A stretch of DNA of 6,151 nt from contig JBDTCD010000022.1 of NCBI GenBank assembly GCA_039923755.1, positions 1 through 6,151 on the forward strand, given 5' to 3'. How positions within the stretch are numbered: position 1 is the stretch's first letter; the number at the start of each line of letters is the position of its first letter. Made by a program: the position numbers and the translations under genes. Shown here in pieces: positions 1-6,139 of the stretch. Under the pieces are notes generated by a model. That model saw only the letters and a program-made list of their open reading frames with translations. It did no database searches and was not told the DNA's origin. The stretch comes from Terrimesophilobacter sp039923755 (GTDB lineage Bacteria; Actinomycetota; Actinomycetes; Actinomycetales; Microbacteriaceae).

Positions 1-489
1 AAGGTCGCGGGGAAGAACCTCAAGGCCTACTCCCCGAGTTCAGATCCGACGTTGATGGACTGCGACCATATGACGCTCGACTTCTCCCACGCCTCCCTGT
101 CCGGCCGGGACTCCCTCGAGCTCGCGATGGCGATGGGTTCGCGGCTCCGGCACGTCCACCTGTGCGATGGTTCGGGATCCATGGACGAAGGCAAGATCTT
201 CGACGAACATTTGCTCCCCGGCCGGGGAAGTGAACCAGTTGGCGAGGTCCTCGACTATCTCGTTGCCCAGGGCTGGGACGGCTCCGTCGTCGCCGAGGTC
301 AATACACGCAAGGCCAAGACCGAGCAAGAACGCTTGGACCTCCTCACGGAAACCCTGTCCTTTGCCCAGGACCGCCTCCACGTCGCGCCACGTCGGCGGT
401 TCGGCTGGCATCCCCGGCCCGCGGATGCCGTCGGCGTCTTCCGTCGCGCCGGACGCCGCGCCCTTACGGCGCTGAGAACTGCACGGTAA
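1..489 (+). CDS. Sugar phosphate isomerase/epimerase (xylose isomerase-like TIM barrel), 5'-truncated
   Basis: Open from base 1 in frame 1 to a TAA stop, giving 162 C-terminal residues; the start lies outside the window. The family (AP endonuclease 2-like TIM barrels) usually has about 260-300 residues, so roughly the second half is visible. Barrel landmarks are LDFSHASLSG (residues 26-35), HVHLCDGSG (51-59) and VVAEVNTR (96-103). By family precedent H53 and E99, and probably D27/H30, would be ligands of a divalent metal. The expected reaction is isomerisation or epimerisation of a cytoplasmic sugar or sugar phosphate; the substrate cannot be told. The barrel appears to end near residue 126 (LSFAQDRL). 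The last 36 residues form an unusual tail with ten arginines. The gene converges on the MMPL/YhgE operon and is probably not functionally linked to it. The fold assignment is secure; the exact enzyme is unknown. Confidence 0.85.
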   Translation, partial: KVAGKNLKAYSPSSDPTLMDCDHMTLDFSHASLSGRDSLELAMAMGSRLRHVHLCDGSGSMDEGKIFDEHLLPGRGSEPVGEVLDYLVAQGWDGSVVAEVNTRKAKTEQERLDLLTETLSFAQDRLHVAPRRRFGWHPRPADAVGVFRRAGRRALTALRTAR

Positions 490-520
490 ATCCGGCCGGG
501 TAAGCCCAGGCAACCGGATT
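489..520. terminator. Nested hairpin between convergent genes, candidate bidirectional terminator
   Basis: A perfect 7-bp outer stem (AATCCGG at 489-495 with CCGGATT at 514-520) encloses an inner stem: CCGGG at 496-500 pairs with CCC/GG at 505-510, with A508 bulged and a TAAG loop. It begins at the last base of the isomerase stop codon and lies between two genes that end toward each other. There is no strong U-tract on either side: ATTGATCCTT on the plus strand, GGATTTA on the minus strand. It is therefore a plausible but imperfect intrinsic terminator serving both directions. Confidence 0.45.
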
Positions 521-532
521 GATCCTTCTGCT

Positions 533-545
533 CAGGCGATGCCTG
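533..545. terminator. Short perfect hairpin downstream of yhgE/pip-like gene, possible second terminator stem
   Basis: CAGGC-GAT-GCCTG forms a 5-bp stem with a 3-nt loop, 20 bases beyond the YhgE/Pip stop codon (565-567) on the minus strand and also downstream of the isomerase on the plus strand. No T-run follows in either direction. Such stems occur by chance in GC-rich DNA, so this is a minor candidate alongside the larger hairpin at 489-520. Confidence 0.25.
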
Positions 546-564
546 CGAGTGTTCGGTGGCGGAG

Positions 565-2427
565 TCAGTTTGCGGGCAGCGGGATCAGACCGAGAGCACG
601 TGCTCGGCGCGTCCTGCGGATGGCAAGCAACGACACGAGCGCGCTTCCCGCTCCGAACAGGATGAGCACGAATACTGCCACCACGATCGGTCCGGTCGCT
701 CCGCCGGCAATGATCCCCTGCATCCCATTCACCCCGTAGGTGAGCGGAAGGAGCGGACTGATCCACTGGAACGGTGTCGCCAAAAGCTGCACCGGGTATA
801 AGCCGCCCGTCGCTGTCACCTGCACGGCAAGCACGAACAGGGACACGACGAGTCCTGCTCGACCAAGGCCCACGGTCAAGAGATAGTGGAACGCGGTGAA
901 GGCGAGCGCCATGAGCAGGGAGAATCCCAGCGTCGCGGGCAGGGCCGCCCAGGTGACGCCCACGACCACATGGAGCAGCCCCACCAACAGGAGGGCCTGG
1001 GCCGCGCTGATCGCTGACGCTCGTGCGAGCGTGTGTGCAACGAGCCGTCCGTTCCCTGCAGTAGATCCCAGTGTTCGGCGGCTGGCCGGTCGGAGCACCA
1101 GGAAGATGGCGAGCGCCCCAATCCACAGTCCGAGCGGAACGAAGAATGTGGCAATTCCCTGGCCGATGCCGGCGAGCTTATTGTCCCGCGTGACGGTAAC
1201 GGAGACCGGGTCGGCGGCCACCTTCGCGTTCGCCGCAGCGGCAACCGGATCGGTCGCCGGGAGTTTTGCGGCACCGGCGGTGAGACCATCGGCGAGACTG
1301 GTTGCGCCCGAGGCGAGATCTCCGGCACCCGATGATGCCGATGCGGCACCAAAAGAAAGACTCGAGAGCCCCGTGGCCAGCGAGGTTGCTCCGGTGCGCA
1401 GGTCGGAGGAGCCGGCAGAGAGTCGCGCTGCTCCCGACGCGCTGGAGGCGATACCGCTTTGGATGCCCGTAACAGCCCCACTTGTCTGGGTGCTGAGCGC
1501 GCCGCCGCCTGCGGCAGCTGCACTCAATTGCGCGCTGAGGGAGTCAACTGTTGCCAGCGCTACGGGATCAGTCGGGTTGGCCTGGAGCGCCGCATTTGCT
1601 GCTGTGAGCGCTTGGGCCAGCGCACTGACTGAACCGGTGAAGTTCTGCACACCCTGGCTCACGCCGGTCAACCCCGCCGCGCCCTGCCGCAACTGAGCAA
1701 GTCCCTTGCTGAGGGAATCAACTCCACCCGTATAGCTGCCGACACCGTCGGCGAACGCCGTTGCGCCGCCCCTCGCGGAGGCGACGCCGCCTGCGAGGGT
1801 CGTCAACCCGTCGCTGAGTCGGCTCGCCCCGCTCGACAGCGACCCTGCACCCTCGGCCGCTGTGTTCAGCGAGCTTCCGAGTTGGCCGATGCTGGAGTAA
1901 ATGCCGGAGATGTACTGAGCCGTGATCGCGTTGCCAAAGGTGGCCGCCATCCCTTCGCCGACCGACTTCGCGACGGTACCGGAAAGGTAGCTGTGCGCGT
2001 CATCGGTGGTGATGGCAAGGTCTGCACGCTTTGCGTCCTGCGTGGAGAGCGACAGGATCGACGGAGAGAAGTCCTTGGGGATCGTGAGCACCGCGTAGAC
2101 CTTACCCGAGGCGAGCGCCTTCTTCGCGTCAGCATCATTCGTGACAGTCCAGTCAACGCCCGTGGCGCCACCCGTGAGTTCGGTGACGAGTTGGCGCCCC
2201 GCAAAAACGGGAGACTTCGTACCATCCTCTGCGGTCGTGTACACGAGGGTGTCATTGTTGACGATCGCGGCGGGGATGCGGTCGAGCGACGTGTCGGCCT
2301 GGGAGAGAGCGCCGATAAACAGGCCGGCAAAAGCTAGCGGAACGAGGATGACGGCGCCGATGGTGACCATCTTCAGCCAGCGCGCTGTTCGGCCCGATCG
2401 AGTCGAAGGAGTTGTGGTTGTGCTCAC
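565..2427 (-). CDS. YhgE/Pip-family membrane protein with ABC-2-type C-terminal permease region
   Basis: 620 residues with a GTG start and TGA stop. The layout is the YhgE/Pip pattern: a short cytoplasmic N-terminus, TM1 at about 20-42, a large extracytoplasmic region (about 43-420), then about five TM segments (near 424-446, 468-488, 495-517, 522-540, 580-603) and a basic tail. The conserved family block in the last third is visible as GGLYPVQLLATPFQWISPLL (541-560), then PLTYGVNGMQGII. The ectodomain begins with IPAAIVNND (51-59), another family hallmark, and carries Gly/Ala/Ser-rich repeats. Relatives include the Lactococcus phage infection protein Pip, Bacillus YhgE and, more distantly, EsaA-like and ABC-2 permease proteins. 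The biochemical role of most members is unknown; envelope export or scaffolding is the usual inference. The start overlaps the MMPL stop by 4 bp, so translation is probably coupled, and it is likely the last gene of the TetR-controlled unit. Confidence 0.9.
   Translation of the reverse strand: MSTTTTPSTRSGRTARWLKMVTIGAVILVPLAFAGLFIGALSQADTSLDRIPAAIVNNDTLVYTTAEDGTKSPVFAGRQLVTELTGGATGVDWTVTNDADAKKALASGKVYAVLTIPKDFSPSILSLSTQDAKRADLAITTDDAHSYLSGTVAKSVGEGMAATFGNAITAQYISGIYSSIGQLGSSLNTAAEGAGSLSSGASRLSDGLTTLAGGVASARGGATAFADGVGSYTGGVDSLSKGLAQLRQGAAGLTGVSQGVQNFTGSVSALAQALTAANAALQANPTDPVALATVDSLSAQLSAAAAGGGALSTQTSGAVTGIQSGIASSASGAARLSAGSSDLRTGATSLATGLSSLSFGAASASSGAGDLASGATSLADGLTAGAAKLPATDPVAAAANAKVAADPVSVTVTRDNKLAGIGQGIATFFVPLGLWIGALAIFLVLRPASRRTLGSTAGNGRLVAHTLARASAISAAQALLLVGLLHVVVGVTWAALPATLGFSLLMALAFTAFHYLLTVGLGRAGLVVSLFVLAVQVTATGGLYPVQLLATPFQWISPLLPLTYGVNGMQGIIAGGATGPIVVAVFVLILFGAGSALVSLLAIRRTRRARALGLIPLPAN
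1263..1861 (-). repeat. Two blocks of Gly/Ala/Ser-rich heptad-like repeats in the YhgE/Pip ectodomain
   Basis: Protein-level repeats in the YhgE/Pip gene. Block 1 covers about residues 190-262 and block 2 about residues 320-388. Units resemble 'SGAxxLxxG' or 'xxLxxGLxxL', for example SLSSGASRLSDGLTTLAGG (196-214) and SGAARLSAGSSDLRTG (331-346). They are separated by a segment without the motif (about 263-319). Hydrophobic residues fall at roughly 7-residue spacing, consistent with long paired amphipathic helices as expected for this family. The DNA copies are diverged, so this is an old protein repeat rather than a recent tandem duplication. Confidence 0.65.
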
Positions 2428-5400
2428 GGAGTACTGCCTTCCAGGTGTGCTGCTGAGGGTGCAGCCATGTTGCGTGTTGCCACGAAGCTCGCGTCGACGA
2501 TTGAGGCCGGGTGGCGCAGATCGAGATGGACCACCTGACGCCCGCCCACCGTCATCGACTGAACATGGTCTGCGAAGGATGCACTGAGCACGATCGTGGT
2601 CGCGCTGGGTGCGAGTGCGCTGAGCGCGCAGAGAAGTTCGGCCTGCTCATCTGCGGTCACAAGGTGGCCGGAGAATTCGAGCACGACCATGGCGGGCCGT
2701 TCGGCAAGCGCCACGCCGCCGAGCGCAATGGCCCGGGTCAGGCGAGGGAGATCCCGCAGGTTCGAGCGAACATTCACGCGGACGTCAAGCACATCATTCA
2801 ATTGACTGATCCATCGTGCGGCCGCCCTGGCGCTGCGCCAGGCGCGGTACCACGGCAGCGTCACGCGCAGCCGCTCCTCCAGTAGATCGCCGAGCGCCGG
2901 GTCAGCGTCAGTTCGCTCAAGGCCGCCAATGTCCATCATGGCGACTCGACGGGCAACCCGACCAGCTTCCGAGGGGAGCGGATGCCCTGCTATCTGCGCT
3001 CTGCCTGAAACGATGCCGAGCCGGCCAGCGAGCGTGGCGGCGACCAGTCGACGGTCGAGCGTCGAACCTGCAACGCAAAGGATCGCCCCTGTGGGTACCC
3101 GAAGGTCGAAAGGTCCCACACTGTGCAGCGCCGGCTGGGTTGCGGCCTGCTCAACGCCGTTCCCTCCCAGACCAACTACCAGGCGTTCCGCCGTCACCGC
3201 TTCGCCACTCTGGAGTGAAGTCCACGCCACCGCATCGAGGTGCCCGCGAAGATGCTCGCCTTCGATATCCATGTTGGGGAGGAAGCGGGCGAGCCAGCCC
3301 GGCATCCACCAGGCCGCCCGACCCATCAGGGCCATCAGTGCAGGGCCGAGGGTCATGCGCACCAGGAAGGCGTCGAACGCTATTCCCGTCGCGAGGCCCA
3401 GCGCAATGGGCTTGATCATGCCGGACCCTTCGGGCACGAACGCGAAGAAGACGAAGAACATGATGAGCGCTGCCGCGGTGACAACGCGCGAACCGTTCGC
3501 GAAACCGCGCGAGATGGCCGTTTTCGGGCTGCCGGTCTTCACGAATTCTTCACGCATTCCCGAGACGAGGAACACTTCGTAGTCCATGGCGAGCCCAAAC
3601 AGAACGGCCATGAGGAGGATGGGCATGAAGCTGAGGATCGGTCCGGTTGACGTCAACTGAAGCAGGTCGCCGAACCACCCCCACTGGAACACGGCCACCG
3701 TCACACCGAACGCTGCGACGACGGAAAGCAAAAAGCCCAGAGCGGCTTTGATCGGCACGAGTACCGAGCGGAAGACCATCATAAGCAGCACGATCGAGAG
3801 GCCGACCACGATGAGACCGAAGGGAACGAGTGCTGCGGAGAGTCGGTTCGAGATATCGATGCCGACGGCGGTCGTCCCGGTGACGAAGATCTTCGTGTCG
3901 TACGTGGCGGCGATCGAGGGCGCCAGATCGCGGATCGACTGAACGAGCGCTTTGGTGGCTTCGGCGTCGGGCGCACTTGACGGCACGACCTGAATGATCG
4001 CCGTGTCGAGACCCGCATCCGGCAGTCCCTGGCTGACCCATTCAACGCCATTGAGAGCGCGGAGGTCGTTTCCGATCCGATCAAGATCGTTCATGATGTC
4101 TGTGGTTTGCGTGATGTCGACGGCGACGACGAGCGGACCGTTGTAGCCAGCACCGAACCCCTTTGTGACGAGGTCGTAAGCCTGGCGCTGGGTTGAGTTC
4201 GCTGGCTCAGAGCCACCATCCGGCAGGCTGAGCTGCAGGCTGAGTGCGGGAATCGCGAGAACACCGAGCAGTCCGACGACCGCAACCGATGCAACAATCG
4301 GATGCCTCATGACGGCGGTCACCCAGCGCAGCCCCATGCTCCGGCCGGCGCGTGAGCGCGCGCGAGAGGAGTTGTTCGCCGCAGCAGCCGCTGTGGCGCT
4401 CGTGGTCGCAGCACCAGTGGGGACAGAGCCGGCGGGTGCGGCAGTTAGGTCGATAGCTGCCACCGAAGTGGCCGCCTCATCACCGTGGTGCGCGTTCAGG
4501 TGCGCCAATGCGCGACGTTCTGCGCGGGATCCGGGTTTCGGCCGTAACCGATTACCTGCGAGTCCGAGCATGGCGGGCAATAGCGTCGTGGCCACCCCAA
4601 TGGCGATTAGTACGGCGAACGCCGCGCCAACACCCATGACGCTGAGGAATGGGATGCCCACCACGAGAAGCCCAAGCAACGCGATGATGACGGTCACGCC
4701 CGCGAAGACGACGGCGCTTCCGGCGGTACCGACGGCCGTTGCCGCCGAATTCTCTTTTTCGTCGCCGGCTGCGAGCTGGTTTCGATGCCGGGACAAAATG
4801 AACAGCGTGTAGTCGATCCCCACCGCGAGGCCGATCATGAGGGCAAGAAGCGGCGCCGAACTGGAAATGGTGGTGAACGCGGAGGCGGTCGTGATTCCAC
4901 CGATCACGATTCCCACTCCGAGAAGGGCTGTAATCAGAGGCATCCCCGCCGCGAGGAGGGAGCCGAAGGTGATCAGCAGGACGACGGCGGCGAACACAAC
5001 GCCGAACACTTCGGTGACCGTGATGCCGAACGACGTGTCCTGGAATACCTGGCCACCGAATTCAACTCGAAGCCCGGCATCAGAGGCGATCGATGCGGTC
5101 TTCTTGAGGCCGACGAGTGTCGCATCTTTTACAGAGGAGGACACGGTGTCGAACTGGATGCGCGAAATGGCCATCGTGCCGTCGTTGCTGAGTTGCTTAC
5201 CCGCGTATTCGTCGAATGGTGTCGTGACTGAACTGATCCCACCCACGCCCTTCATCGCCGTAGCCATCTGCTTGATGGCAGCTTCATAGGCCGGGCTGCT
5301 CACACTGGCACCTGCGGGTGCGACATAGACGGCCTCGGCGCTCGCCCCCGACACTTGAGGGAACACGGCCTCCAGCCGGTCGAGCGCATTCTGCGACTCG

Positions 5401-5549
5401 GTGCCAGGGATGGCAAACGCTTCCTGCGATTGTCCCCCGAGCGCGATTCCGCCTCCCAGAATGGCGACGAAGAGCACAAGCCAGACGCCGATCACCCGCC
5501 AGGGGCGCCGGAATGAGAATCGGCCGAGCCGATACAGCAGGGTTGCCAC
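2424..5549 (-). CDS. MMPL/RND-family transporter with C-terminal degenerate ABC-type domain
   Basis: 1041 residues. The GTG at 5549 is chosen because GGAG lies 7 bases upstream and the protein then opens with a short basic segment before TM1 (about 18-38). A 50-codon upstream extension only reads through the repressor gene. Porter domain 1 spans about 39-180. TM2-6 span about 180-330, with GIDYTLF (244-250) in TM4. A cytoplasmic Ala/Ser/Thr-rich linker covers 331-410, TM7 about 417-437, porter domain 2 about 440-570, and TM8-12 about 572-745, with AMDYEVF (654-660). The two Asp-Tyr pairs, D246/Y247 and D656/Y657, are the proton-relay residues of MMPL pumps, so the membrane part should be a functional proton-driven exporter of a lipid or hydrophobic substrate. 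Ordinary relatives of this two-repeat type end near 700-750 residues. Here about 280 extra residues form an ABC ATPase-like domain with altered active-site motifs (separate entry). The gene follows the repressor by 4 bp and overlaps the YhgE/Pip gene by 4 bp. The substrate is unknown. Confidence 0.93.
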   Translation of the reverse strand: MATLLYRLGRFSFRRPWRVIGVWLVLFVAILGGGIALGGQSQEAFAIPGTESQNALDRLEAVFPQVSGASAEAVYVAPAGASVSSPAYEAAIKQMATAMKGVGGISSVTTPFDEYAGKQLSNDGTMAISRIQFDTVSSSVKDATLVGLKKTASIASDAGLRVEFGGQVFQDTSFGITVTEVFGVVFAAVVLLITFGSLLAAGMPLITALLGVGIVIGGITTASAFTTISSSAPLLALMIGLAVGIDYTLFILSRHRNQLAAGDEKENSAATAVGTAGSAVVFAGVTVIIALLGLLVVGIPFLSVMGVGAAFAVLIAIGVATTLLPAMLGLAGNRLRPKPGSRAERRALAHLNAHHGDEAATSVAAIDLTAAPAGSVPTGAATTSATAAAAANNSSRARSRAGRSMGLRWVTAVMRHPIVASVAVVGLLGVLAIPALSLQLSLPDGGSEPANSTQRQAYDLVTKGFGAGYNGPLVVAVDITQTTDIMNDLDRIGNDLRALNGVEWVSQGLPDAGLDTAIIQVVPSSAPDAEATKALVQSIRDLAPSIAATYDTKIFVTGTTAVGIDISNRLSAALVPFGLIVVGLSIVLLMMVFRSVLVPIKAALGFLLSVVAAFGVTVAVFQWGWFGDLLQLTSTGPILSFMPILLMAVLFGLAMDYEVFLVSGMREEFVKTGSPKTAISRGFANGSRVVTAAALIMFFVFFAFVPEGSGMIKPIALGLATGIAFDAFLVRMTLGPALMALMGRAAWWMPGWLARFLPNMDIEGEHLRGHLDAVAWTSLQSGEAVTAERLVVGLGGNGVEQAATQPALHSVGPFDLRVPTGAILCVAGSTLDRRLVAATLAGRLGIVSGRAQIAGHPLPSEAGRVARRVAMMDIGGLERTDADPALGDLLEERLRVTLPWYRAWRSARAAARWISQLNDVLDVRVNVRSNLRDLPRLTRAIALGGVALAERPAMVVLEFSGHLVTADEQAELLCALSALAPSATTIVLSASFADHVQSMTVGGRQVVHLDLRHPASIVDASFVATRNMAAPSAAHLEGSTP
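2427..3212 (-). other. Degenerate ABC nucleotide-binding domain fused to the MMPL C-terminus (domain, residues ~780-1041)
   Basis: Read against a standard ABC ATPase, the order and hydrophobic pattern match but the active-site residues do not. AILCVAGSTLDRRLVAATLAG (822-842) sits where the P-loop should be: aligned on the terminal LAG, the Walker A Lys becomes R833 and the following Thr pair becomes R834/L835. GIVSGRAQIAGHPL (845-858) matches the usual 'SGxVxxxGxxL' strand. VAMMDIG (869-875) replaces the Q-loop. LPRLTRAIALGGVALAERP (934-952) replaces LSGGQ and its helix. AMVVLEFSG (953-961) replaces Walker B, with E958 for Asp and F959 for the catalytic Glu. TIVLSASF (985-992) replaces the H-loop strand, with S991 for His. 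The reading frame is intact with ordinary codon use, so this looks like a maintained protein domain. It is probably non-hydrolytic and may be structural. The family assignment is by eye, without a profile search. Confidence 0.7.
2437..2442 (-). promoter_or_regulatory. Ribosome binding site for the YhgE/Pip gene
   Basis: On the minus strand GGAAGG lies 9 bases ahead of the GTG start at 2427, inside the last codons of the MMPL gene. It supports this GTG as the start. Together with the GTGA stop/start overlap it indicates translational coupling of the two membrane proteins. Confidence 0.55.
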
Positions 5550-5553
5550 GCGG

Positions 5554-6123
5554 TTACTCCAGGTGTGTTGACACCGGCACGGGTGCCAGCAGTTCGGTAA
5601 GGATCGTGATGAGCGCTGCTCGCGTCTCGTCTTCTGGCGCCGCGTCCATGGCCATCGCCTGCTGGGTGACCAGCATGTACGCTGCACCGCCAAGTGCAAC
5701 TCCGAATCGCATCCGGTGTTCAGTCGTCATCGCGGTCGACGCGAAGAAATCGGCAAGGTGCTGGACGAGTTCATTCGCTTGGTCAATAACGGGGACGTCG
5801 ACCAGCGAGGGGCCCTGGTTGATGAACAGGTGAACTTCGAGGCGATGCTCAAGCAGGAAATCCACGAAGTCGGCGATGAACTCGCGACGACTGGCTTTGG
5901 TCACCGGGCGGCTTGCCATCGACTCGAGGATCTCGTGCATGCGCTTGATCGCCGGGGACACCGCCGCTTCGAGCAGCGCGTCCTTCGACGCGAAGTGATA
6001 GAGAACGCTGGATTTGGAGAGCCCGGCAAGGTCGGCGATGCGGTGCAGGGACGTTCCAGCGAACCCGGCTGTCGCAAACTCGGTGAGCGCGATTGCGCGC
6101 AGATCTTCGGCACTCGTAGACAT
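5554..6123 (-). CDS. TetR/AcrR-family transcriptional repressor
   Basis: 189 residues from the ATG at 6123 to a TAA stop, a normal TetR length. The N-terminal DNA-binding domain is clear: LRAIALTEFATAGFAGTSLH (8-27), then RIADLAGLSKSSVLYHFASK (28-47), continuing DALL. The recognition helix is about residues 36-42, with the family's YHF after it. The remaining ~140 residues are helical and divergent, as expected for a ligand-binding and dimerisation domain, so the inducer cannot be predicted. A GTG at 6132 would add three residues and has a comparable weak Shine-Dalgarno match (AGG, 4-base spacing). ATG is preferred for its codon, and GGA lies 4 bases before it. The stop is 4 bases before the MMPL start, so the repressor is probably co-transcribed with the pump it controls. 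A palindrome 17 bases or less upstream suggests autoregulation. Confidence 0.93.
   Translation of the reverse strand: MSTSAEDLRAIALTEFATAGFAGTSLHRIADLAGLSKSSVLYHFASKDALLEAAVSPAIKRMHEILESMASRPVTKASRREFIADFVDFLLEHRLEVHLFINQGPSLVDVPVIDQANELVQHLADFFASTAMTTEHRMRFGVALGGAAYMLVTQQAMAMDAAPEDETRAALITILTELLAPVPVSTHLE
5557..5560 (-). promoter_or_regulatory. Ribosome binding site for the MMPL transporter, overlapping the TetR gene end
   Basis: Minus-strand GGAG lies 7 bases ahead of the GTG at 5549 and directly abuts the repressor's TAA stop codon. It is the feature that fixes the transporter start and excludes the longer reading-frame extension through the repressor gene. Confidence 0.7.
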
Positions 6124-6130
6124 GAAATCC

Positions 6131-6136
6131 ACGCTA
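6131..6136 (-). promoter_or_regulatory. Possible -10 element (TAGCGT) for the TetR-MMPL-YhgE operon
   Basis: The minus-strand hexamer TAGCGT fits the loose actinobacterial TANNNT -10 consensus. A start site 7-8 bases downstream would fall at or next to the ATG at 6123, giving a leaderless transcript, which is common in Actinobacteria. The matching -35 would lie beyond the window edge (around 6154-6159), so it cannot be checked here. A six-base loose match is weak evidence. Confidence 0.25.
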
Positions 6137-6139
6137 CCT

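Noticed and set aside
457..473. GC hairpin (GCGCC/GGCGC around CTTAC) near the end of the isomerase gene
   Set aside because: It lies in coding sequence with only a 5-bp stem and no T-run; expected by chance at this GC content.
40..1126. Minus-strand open frames at 40-513 and 464-1126 crossing the isomerase and the intergenic gap
   Set aside because: Low-complexity Arg/Pro-rich translations that conflict with the isomerase on the opposite strand and the YhgE/Pip C-terminus in another frame; no family resemblance.
896..1696. 266-codon plus-strand open frame opposite the YhgE/Pip gene
   Set aside because: It is a shadow of the Ala/Gly/Ser-rich coding strand in GC-rich DNA. It shows no recognisable domain, while the opposite strand encodes a clear membrane protein.
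2427..3212. The MMPL C-terminal ABC-like region as a frameshifted or decayed active NBD
   Set aside because: The frame is open to the stop, the hydrophobic strand pattern is kept throughout, and I saw no P-loop or Walker B sequence in the other frames I could inspect. Loss looks residue-by-residue rather than by frameshift.
2816..3415. 199-codon plus-strand open frame opposite the MMPL C-terminal domain, considered as an antisense gene
   Set aside because: Arg/Pro-rich composition without motif or convincing ribosome binding site; typical antisense shadow.
685..3648. GATCGGTCCGGT repeated near 685 and 3636, resembling half of the candidate operator
   Set aside because: Both copies are inside genes and encode the same Thr-Gly-Pro-Ile tetrapeptide. 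They lack the full palindrome, so they are most likely codon-use coincidence.
5550..5699. 50-codon N-terminal extension of the MMPL reading frame
   Set aside because: It overlaps the TetR gene in another frame, has Trp/Arg/Cys-rich composition unlike the rest of the protein, and the GTG at 5549 has a well-spaced GGAG.
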